This document shows, one piece after another, positions 57,706 through 64,000 of a stretch of 64,000 nucleotides of DNA. The notes beneath the pieces were generated by a model. The model was given only the letters and a program-made list of their open reading frames with translations, did not search any database and was not told where the DNA came from. Where the stretch lies: contig JAITYX010000007.1 in assembly GCA_021018815.1 (NCBI GenBank), positions 1,985,001 to 2,049,000 on the forward strand, in the 5' to 3' direction. Source of the DNA: Talinum fruticosum. Taxonomy: Eukaryota; Streptophyta; Magnoliopsida; Caryophyllales; Talinaceae. The position numbers were made by a program, and so were the translations under genes. Every line of letters begins with the position of its first letter. Positions within the stretch are counted from its first letter, which is position 1.

Positions 57706-59244
57706 TCTAGTAGTGAATCTTAGCATGGGAGAAATTAAAACTGAAAAAGGCTAAAAATAACTACATCGGTCTTTGAACCGAGCATCGAGTCGGGGCGAGG
57801 GTACGAAACGTAGGGATAAACCCTTCCGTTCCGCCCGTCCAAAGACGGCCATTACTAGTTCGAGTAGTGAGTTAAAATAATGTACAAAAGTAAGCAAAGA
57901 ACATGCCAAGAGAAATTAAAGCAACCAAACAATAATAGAAAGCAATAAAGCGAGAATAAGAGGAAAACAAGTAAAGAAAAAAACAAAAAGAAAAGAAAAA
58001 CAAAAAGACAAAAAAAGCAAAAAATAAATAGATTACATCGGGCAGGGAGGAATTAAAAGCGATAAAAGCATAAAAATTAAAATAATTAAATCGTTAAAGA
58101 TCAAATATGTGCCTTCGAGGTTGTCCCACCTACTATTCCGGATCTTGAATCTGGATGTAGTGATGCGACGGTGGTGGATTGGAAGGGCTTTTATGAGTTT
58201 TTGTGGAGATAGGTAAAGGAGATGTGTGAATGGTGAAGTTTTAGGTTCGGATGTAGTTGGAATGAGGAATAGAATGAGAAGAGGCTTAGAAGGGACCAAG
58301 AGAACAGAATATAGATGGGAGTATTCGGTAGCTCTTTCGCGAATTTTAGTAGAATAACATTAAGGGATGAGCCATTATGATAATGAGAGCCAAGGCTCTC
58401 TATTTATAAGGAGAGGTTAGGTCAAGGAAATGACCTAGGGTTAGCTCGGCCAACCATCTAGAATAGGGTACAAAACCGAGCAGGATATTGAACATTAAAG
58501 CTGGATAGAACCGAGGATAAAACAATCGTAAGTGGCGCCGAGTCACCAAGGGAAATTTTAGGGTTTCGAGCATCCCGAGCTACAACGGGATTCCTTAGCC
58601 TAAAACATAGCGCTTCGAGGTGAGGAATGTGGTAAGTGGCGCCGGCCACCAAGGGCAATTCTAGGATATTGTGCCCTTTCCGTGTTGCAACAGGAGTCCT
58701 GGCCAAAACACGGCGTTTTGAGTGAAAAATATGGTAGGGGGCTCCGGCCATAGCGGCTTTCCAAAAATGGAAAGTTTTCATTTTTGGTAGGTTTCTATTT
58801 TTGGCGGGTTTCATTTTGGTGCGGGATGTGTGCTCCTAGCCTTGGGTGGACTCTTTTGGAGCCAAAATACAATAGTTTGATGCTTGTGATCATGAAATGC
58901 AGCGTTGAACGTTGTCTTGAGGTCTTCGACTCCTTGTCTAGTTGGATCGAAGTGAAACACAGGATTCCAAGCACTGGAATTTCCTGGTACACGACCTTGG
59001 ACTCCATTGTCTTTGGAGGCTTGGCACGGTCTTGGATCATCCAGAAAGAAAAGGGGATTTTTGGATTGACCTAAGGTAAAACTCTATTTTTATGGTGCTG
59101 GTGGTTCTTTGTGGCTTACTGGCTTTCGTCGCACCAATTGAACTCAGTCCAAGATCCAAATCCTCAAACAGGACTCGGGATTTTATCATCGGGCCAACAA
59201 ACAAATAAAATAGAAAAAGGGGTGACACTTTTTAGGTGTCTATA

Positions 59245-59262
59245 GTTAGCCCCCACTTTGAC
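59245..59262 (-). other. Tat element polypurine tract
   Basis: The minus strand reads AAAGTGGGGGCTAAC directly before the LTR start at 59244, the classic Tat/Ogre arrangement. Confidence 0.78.
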
Positions 59263-60959
59263 CGAGTTTGAAAAATGAAGGTCAAAGTAGACACTAAAGG
59301 GTACTTACCTGGTATTGGCTTTGCTTCAAAATTTGATTCAATTAAAGCATTTGAAATTTGGAATCTTTTGACTTGAATTGTGACGAGGCTTGGACTTGAC
59401 TAGCGGAGTTTGAAGTCCGGGTTGCTGATTCCTAAACTTGACTACTTAAAGACCTAAAGTTTAGATTGGTGTGCCTAAACTTTACCATGTAGTTAGTCCG
59501 AAGTTTCATGAGAGAGCTTGAACTTGACTTGGGTAGTAAAGTCCGAAGTCTAGCTAGGGTGTTTGAACTTGACCGCTTCTTTGATCCGAAGTTCGTTTGG
59601 GTATCCCGACCTTGGCTTGATCAACGTCCCGAAGCTCGGATGAGGGGCCTAAACTTGACCGTTCTTGGCCCGAAGCTTGGCTGAAATGTTTTATACTAAT
59701 AGTTTTGTTAGCTAATGATCAAATGAAAATAGTTTCAAGTGTTATCTAAAGATGATTTGTAACCGGATCATGTTTTAAATTTTTGCTTTGACTTGGCCAT
59801 AGTGTGGTCCTGAAGTCTTGGCATTGTGTCCGAACCTTGACCGTTATTGGGCTCGAAGTTTAATTGAGGGGCATCCGAACCTTGACCACTTGTTGGGCTT
59901 CGGACTCCGAGTATGTCCGAACCTTGACCGTTGTTGGGCTCGAAGCTCGACAAGGATGTGTCTAAACCTTGACCGCTCTTGGGTCCGAGACTGGACTAGA
60001 GTGTGTCCGAACCTTGACCATTGTTGGGCCTGAAGCTCGACGGGGCTTGTCCGAACCTTGATCGTTGTTGGGCCCGAAGTTTGATAGAGTTGTGTTTGAA
60101 CCTTGACCGCTGTTGGGCTTGAAGCTCGGTTGAGTTTGTTTGAACCTTGACCGTTGTTGGGCTCGAACCTCGATTGGGGGTGTCCGAAGCTCAACTTCTA
60201 TCCACTTTCATCGGAATAGGGACAAATGCTAATCTTTATGTAGAATTTCTTTCCTAGACTTGGTCGTTGGATGACTTGAAGTCTAGGGAACGACATGCTT
60301 GAAAATATGATGTTCTATGAGGTTACATGCCTCATTCTAAATTTGAGTTTTTAGTTTGCGTGTTAATAACTCCTTTATAAAGTAGACAATTTGTGACTTC
60401 TCTTGAGTATTCATGGAGTTGTATGATTCTTTCGATAATGAGCCCCCACGTTCTTCTTGGGTACTTTTGTCTAACTCCTCTCGAATGTTGGAGAATTGGT
60501 GAGCTTCGACTTTCTTGGTTAAACTCCTTTGAAGGTGGCAATGTCGGTGACCTTTTTGATGTCGACTAATGCTTTACGCTGCTTGATTGAATAATTCTTT
60601 GTAGTGTGCTTTGTTATTATTTTTTGTATTTTTAGGAGTTTGACTCATGCAAAGGAGATGAATGCAAGACTCTATTCTAAGAATAAATACATTCTTTTAT
60701 TAAGATGATGCGAAAAGTTCAAAAGGACAAATACAAAAAAATTACACTTTAACACCCACTCTGCAAAATAGACCCTAAAGAATGTGTTACTTGTACTGCA
60801 ATGTAATGTCTGCTGGCGATGAACCGTAGACCAGGACGGTTTGGTCTTTAATTAGACTGGTGTGCTTCTTAACCGACTTTGGCTCCTCTAAGTATGGCAA
60901 AGTGGCTTTTGGATTTGGGAAATTTGAAATTGGGATCAAAATAAGACTTAGGGTCGGAC
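59263..60959 (-). mobile_element. Tat element 3' untranslated region
   Basis: Non-coding on the sense (minus) strand between gag and the polypurine tract. It contains the 45-bp array (59800-60200) and diverged copies from 59340. The part 60200-60959 holds no domain I recognise. There is no room for protease, RT, RNase H or integrase, so pol is absent. Confidence 0.65.
59340..60200. repeat. Tandem array in the Tat 3' region, 45-bp unit
   Basis: CCGAACCTTGACCG or close forms recur near 59831, 59876, 59918, 59963, 60008, 60052, 60097 and 60141, a spacing of 42-45. From 59340 to 59700 the units are more diverged and about 45-60 long. 45 is a multiple of three, so long frames arise on both strands without being genes. 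Tandem arrays are common in this part of Tat/Ogre elements. Confidence 0.85.
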
Positions 60960-61745
60960 CTCATGGGCTTTCTACGTATCGGCTATAATGGAAATCGGGT
61001 CTTCGTAGTTCAAAAACGATACTGATTTGGGTTTGCTTTTTTTTCCGTAATTGGAAGACAGGAAAAGAAAATAGACATACAATGGATATGGGAAAAGGGA
61101 AAAAAGCTTTATTAGCATCACCGATGAGTGAGGGGTTCATATGATGATCTTCTAGTCGGTTGAAGCTTGTTCTTCTTCTATGAGCATGCCAAGCATCTCC
61201 GAGTGTTTTGAAGTCTATGATGGGCAAGAACTTCGAGTGCTCGCTGATATGAAGATTGCAGATTCTTCATGATGACACTAACCCGATCTTTTCGGATGGT
61301 CGATTAGTCATGTGGGCAGCCGTCGCCCTCCAACGAGTAAAGAAGTCGGTGAAGCTTTCATCATCTCCTTGCTTGATCAACTCTAAGTCTCGAAGAGTAA
61401 CTAGTAGATCGATATTGTAAGAGTATTGATATAAGAATTCCCGTCAAAGATCGTTCCATTTTGTAACCTTGTGTGGGTCAACAGACATTATACCACTTCA
61501 TGACGTCTATGTCGAACGTCCATGGAAAGATGACATGGTATGTGTCCTCCGGTATATTTTTCGAGTCATTGCTCCTATAAAATTCCTTATGTGGTGATGA
61601 GAGTTCTCGGTCATGTGAAACTTGATGTCGAGCACAGTAAATTTTGGAGGCAATATTCCTTTAGGGATTAAAGTGAATCCCCAGTGCCTAGTAGTTGTTG
61701 TTGAACATCAAGGACTTCCGTAATATCTTCTCTATCCGATATCAT
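60960..61745 (-). pseudogene. Tat-type gypsy gag
   Basis: The probable start is the minus ATG at about 61745 (MISDREDITEVLDVQQQ). Pieces in several frames give IPKGILPPKFTVLDIKFHM (about 61675-61615), a REFLYQYSYNIDL type segment (about 61445-61405), then DESFTDFFTRWRATAAHM (61363-61305) and ALEVLPIIDFKTLGDAWHAH (about 61240-61185). These fit the Retrotrans_gag pattern (PF03732). At least four shifts break it. No pol follows. It belongs, by orientation and order, to the Tat element whose LTRs are B and C. Confidence 0.75.
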
Positions 61746-62160
61746 GATAACACTTCATTGTTATTGTTTTAAAACAAATGCTAAGCACATGACCGACAGA
61801 TTACTAGATTTTTTTGGCTGATTGACACATTACTAGATTTACTTTAAAGTTGTGGTGTAAAGTGGCTGATGGACACATTACTAGATTTTTGTCATAAATG
61901 TCACCTAACATAACTTTCTTTTTGGATCCACTAACATAACTTAATGGCTTGATAAAACTTATACCAACCATATCCATAAGGGCCTAGGGGCTATAGTATT
62001 CGACATAAATTAGTGCAATTTAATTATTCCTTCCATTTTGTATTTATTGTCAAAATATAACTTCTTATTGATTTTGTCTAATTCTTTCTTTCTTTCTCAT
62101 AGCGAAAAACCCTAGTTGCTTTGCCTCCATCTATTGTTGTGAGATGTAGATAAAAGATGA
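61746..62160. other. Junction zone between Tat gag and SIRE copy 3
   Basis: Contains three copies of a GACAxATTACTAGATTT motif (61797-61900) and AT-rich sequence. No gene is seen. The right-hand inversion break should lie in or near this stretch. Confidence 0.5.
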
Positions 62161-62301
62161 GAGCAGATCGAAACTTACGAGAGATGGCCTTTATGATACT
62201 TGAAGAACTTCAAAGATCACTTGTTCATGTAGAAATCTTCCGCGAAAAGTTTCGTTCGAGAGAGATGGAATGTAGAGTACTGAGACGAAGATGAATAGAT
62301 G

Positions 62302-62310
62302 CTATTTATA
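62302..62310 (-). promoter_or_regulatory. TATA box in the pol-env spacer of SIRE copy 3
   Basis: TATAAATAG on the minus strand, about 393 bases after the pol stop (TAA near 62703). The same distance is seen in copy 2. A pyrimidine-rich leader follows, then a possible donor CTCGTAAGT at about 62182. Confidence 0.5.
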
Positions 62311-62702
62311 GAAACTAAGCGCGCCCGTCAACTATCTCGTTAAATATAACTCCGTTCGACTCGGCTTGTCCATCGGTCATCGAAGACCAGTGTGACGGTT
62401 CTCTTCAACGGTTAAGATTTCAACGGTTAGAGATCCACGGCTATCGATCGATCACGGCGCTCGAGAGAAAGAGAGAGAAAAGATTTTGAAAATATAATCC
62501 GAAGCTCTCCACTGATCTAGAGATAGCTTGAGAAAATTTGAAGTCCAAGTTTCTCTACGTCCGAGTTTGACTCAAATAGGTTTCGAGTGACTCGAAACAC
62601 AAAATAACTATTAACCCGAGTATCACTGAATCAAGCTGAGCTAATGGTTATTAAAGGGAAAACACATAACACGGAATTATGCAATGAATAAGAATAGCAC
62701 AT

Positions 62703-63330
62703 AATTAAGCATTTAACATACCAAGCTCATTCGAATAAAGCAAAGCCGATCTTCACCAAGAGCCTTAGTAAAAATATCAGCTAATTGAAGATTAGTAGGA
62801 ATGAACTCAAGTTTAATATCACCTTTTTCGAGTGATCACGTAAGAAGTGATATCCGACCTAGATATGCTTTGTTTTCGAGTCTTTGGACAAGATTCTTGG
62901 TGATGCTTGATTGCGCTTTGGTTGTCACATTTGATTGGAATTGAGTTGAGGAATAGTCCAAGATCCTTCAAGTGTTGCTTAATCCATAGAATCCGAGCGC
63001 AATAAGCTCCGGCTGCAATATATTCAGCTTCGAGCACTTGATAGAGCTACTGAGTTACGCTTCTTTGAGTGCCGAGATATTAGGGATTGACCCGAGAAAT
63101 TGGTAAGCTCCGGATGTGCTCTTTCGATCAACTTTGTATCCTGCATAGTCTACATCCGAGTATCCAGTAAGAGTCGGTTACGAGTCTCTAGAATACCATA
63201 GATCTAAATTACGAGTGCCTGCAAGATATCCGAATATTCTTTTCACCGCGAGTGAGATGTGATTCTTTTGGGTTAGCTTAAAATCTTGCGCATAGGCAAA
63301 CACTGAACATTATATCGGCCTGCTTGGAAG
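62703..63330 (-). pseudogene. SIRE copy 3 RNase H domain and RT connection
   Basis: The minus frame 63037-62819 gives EAEYIAAGAYCARILWIKQH and SIPIKCDNQSAIKH, the RNase H active-site block with its acidic residues kept. Upstream text (63080-63330) matches RNase H start and RT connection but is frameshifted. The pol end reads MLNA then TAA near 62703, as in copy 2 (TGA there). Confidence 0.87.
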
Positions 63331-63351
63331 TAAGATATAGCAAAGATCCAA

Positions 63352-64000
63352 TCATACCTCGATAAAGTTTCGATCTATTGCTTTACCTTTCTCGTTTGAG
63401 TCAAGCTTTATATTGCTACTCATGGGAGTAGATGCATGTTTTGCATCTTGGAGTTTGTATTTCTTCGGTAGTTCCTTGGTGTACTTTGATTGATGGACAT
63501 AGATTCCATCTTTATCTTGTTTGATTTGTAACCTAAGGAAGAAGTTGAGTTCTCCCATCATACTCATTTGGAACTCTTGACTTATCAACCCGAGAAAATT
63601 CTCGGCACGTGAAATTCATTAGTAGCACCGAAGATAATATCATGAACATAGATTTGAACAATAAGGAAATCTTTCCCCTTAGTTTTTATGAAGAGAGTCT
63701 TGTCGATCTGACCTCTTTTAAAATCATTTAGAACCAAGAAGCTACTCGGTCTTTCATACCAAGCTCGAGGTACTTGTTTAAGACCATAGAGAGCCTTTTG
63801 AAGTTTGAAAACATGATTTGGAAATTACGAGTTTTCAAAACCAGGAGGTTGTTCGACATAGACTTCTTCTTCAATAAAACCATTAAGAAATGCACACTTA
63901 ACATCCATTTGATATAATTTAATATGCATGCTGGATGCAAATGCCAACGATGATTCGATAGCTTCAATTCAGCTACAGGTGCAAAGGTTTCCCCATAATC
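63352..64000 (-). pseudogene. SIRE copy 3 reverse transcriptase
   Basis: MMGELNFFLRLQIKQDKDGI at about 63565-63505 and, in another frame, the active site IYVHDIIFGA at about 63650-63622: the first aspartate of YVDD is histidine, so catalysis is lost. The start of the domain (LDAKCAFLNG type, KRLSMVLNK) is at 63967-63770. It runs off the window edge. Confidence 0.87.

Larger units (their letters stand above)
53404..57718 (+). mobile_element. CACTA (En/Spm) element 1, 4309 bp (53407-57715), AAT duplication
   Basis: The ends are CACTACTACAAAAC at 53407 and, inverted, CACTACTAGAAAATTG ending at 57715, flanked by AAT at 53404-53406 and 57716-57718. The empty site is seen intact in LTR B (GATTGG near 37488). 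It is related to CACTA 2 in termini, subterminal motif and gene content but in the opposite orientation. Only a TNPA-type gene is present; no TNPD. Confidence 0.92.
52828..59244 (-). repeat. Tat-type gypsy 3' LTR (copy C), split by CACTA 1
   Basis: On the minus strand it starts TATAGACACC at 59244 right after a polypurine tract and ends CCTACA at 52828, followed by GGTTT. Removing CACTA 1 and one AAT leaves 2105 bp, equal to LTR B. It aligns with LTR B in inverted orientation along its length. The TATA box is at 58408-58400. Confidence 0.85.
62161..64000 (-). mobile_element. SIRE-type Ty1/copia retrotransposon, copy 3, partial
   Basis: Minus-strand RT, RNase H and the pol-env spacer, closely related to copies 1 and 2. 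The element is cut at about 62160, before the envelope-like gene, and runs past the right edge. Confidence 0.88.

Noticed and set aside
35935..59244. LTR B and C as LTRs of two unrelated Tat insertions
   Set aside because: Possible in principle, but the shared GGTTT, matching length and the in-frame PMD halves on each side point to one element split by inversion.
59844..60194. Open frames of 116 and 71 codons in the 45-bp array
   Set aside because: Frames exist on both strands because the period is a multiple of three; the position is a retrotransposon 3' untranslated region.

Overview
The window is plant nuclear DNA made almost entirely of transposable elements. The evidence is spliced coding fragments, plant-only families (SIRE-type copia, Tat-type gypsy, CACTA/En-Spm, Helitron with an RPA-like gene, plant mobile domain) and AT-rich spacer. 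I find no intact host gene, no rRNA or tRNA gene and no bacterial-type gene. Nearly every reading frame is broken by stops or shifts, so this is a nested, decaying heterochromatic block. The species cannot be named from the sequence; a eudicot is plausible.

Layout. (1) 1-9669: SIRE-type Ty1/copia copy 1, minus strand, running off the left edge and split by a 3178-bp solo LTR (879-4056, duplication TTAAG). (2) 10503-28997: a minus-strand Helitron with a recognisable 5' TC end, 3' hairpin plus CTAG end and an A/T insertion site. It carries an RPA-like gene joined to a Helitron helicase without a Rep domain, plus a long array of about 225-bp AT-rich repeats. It was hit by SIRE copy 2 (12885-20514, duplication CCCTC, beside the Walker A motif) and by a SIRE solo LTR (22835-24385, duplication TATGA, in the array). 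(3) 30362-33079: a third copia element, minus strand, cut by a Tat-type LTR (33080-34828). (4) 35467-61760: a plant mobile domain (PMD) gene that received a Tat-type gypsy element (duplication GGTTT). One LTR (35935 to about 38050) and the other (52828-59244) now face each other in opposite orientation, and the two halves of the PMD gene lie on opposite strands, so part of the element plus the downstream half of the gene has been inverted. Two related CACTA elements (47678-52606, duplication TGA; 53407-57715, duplication AAT) sit in the inverted block, and a third, transposase-bearing CACTA relic (about 39815-45400) lies between the halves. (5) 62160-64000: SIRE copy 3, minus strand, running off the right edge.

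How the parts relate. The nesting order can be read from target duplications: Helitron before SIRE 2 and the solo LTR; PMD gene before Tat; Tat LTR before CACTA 1. The points most worth checking are the PMD/Tat inversion, the Helitron with its RPA-helicase chimera and AT array, and a TATA box placed at the same distance after the pol stop in SIRE copies 2 and 3, ahead of the envelope-like gene.
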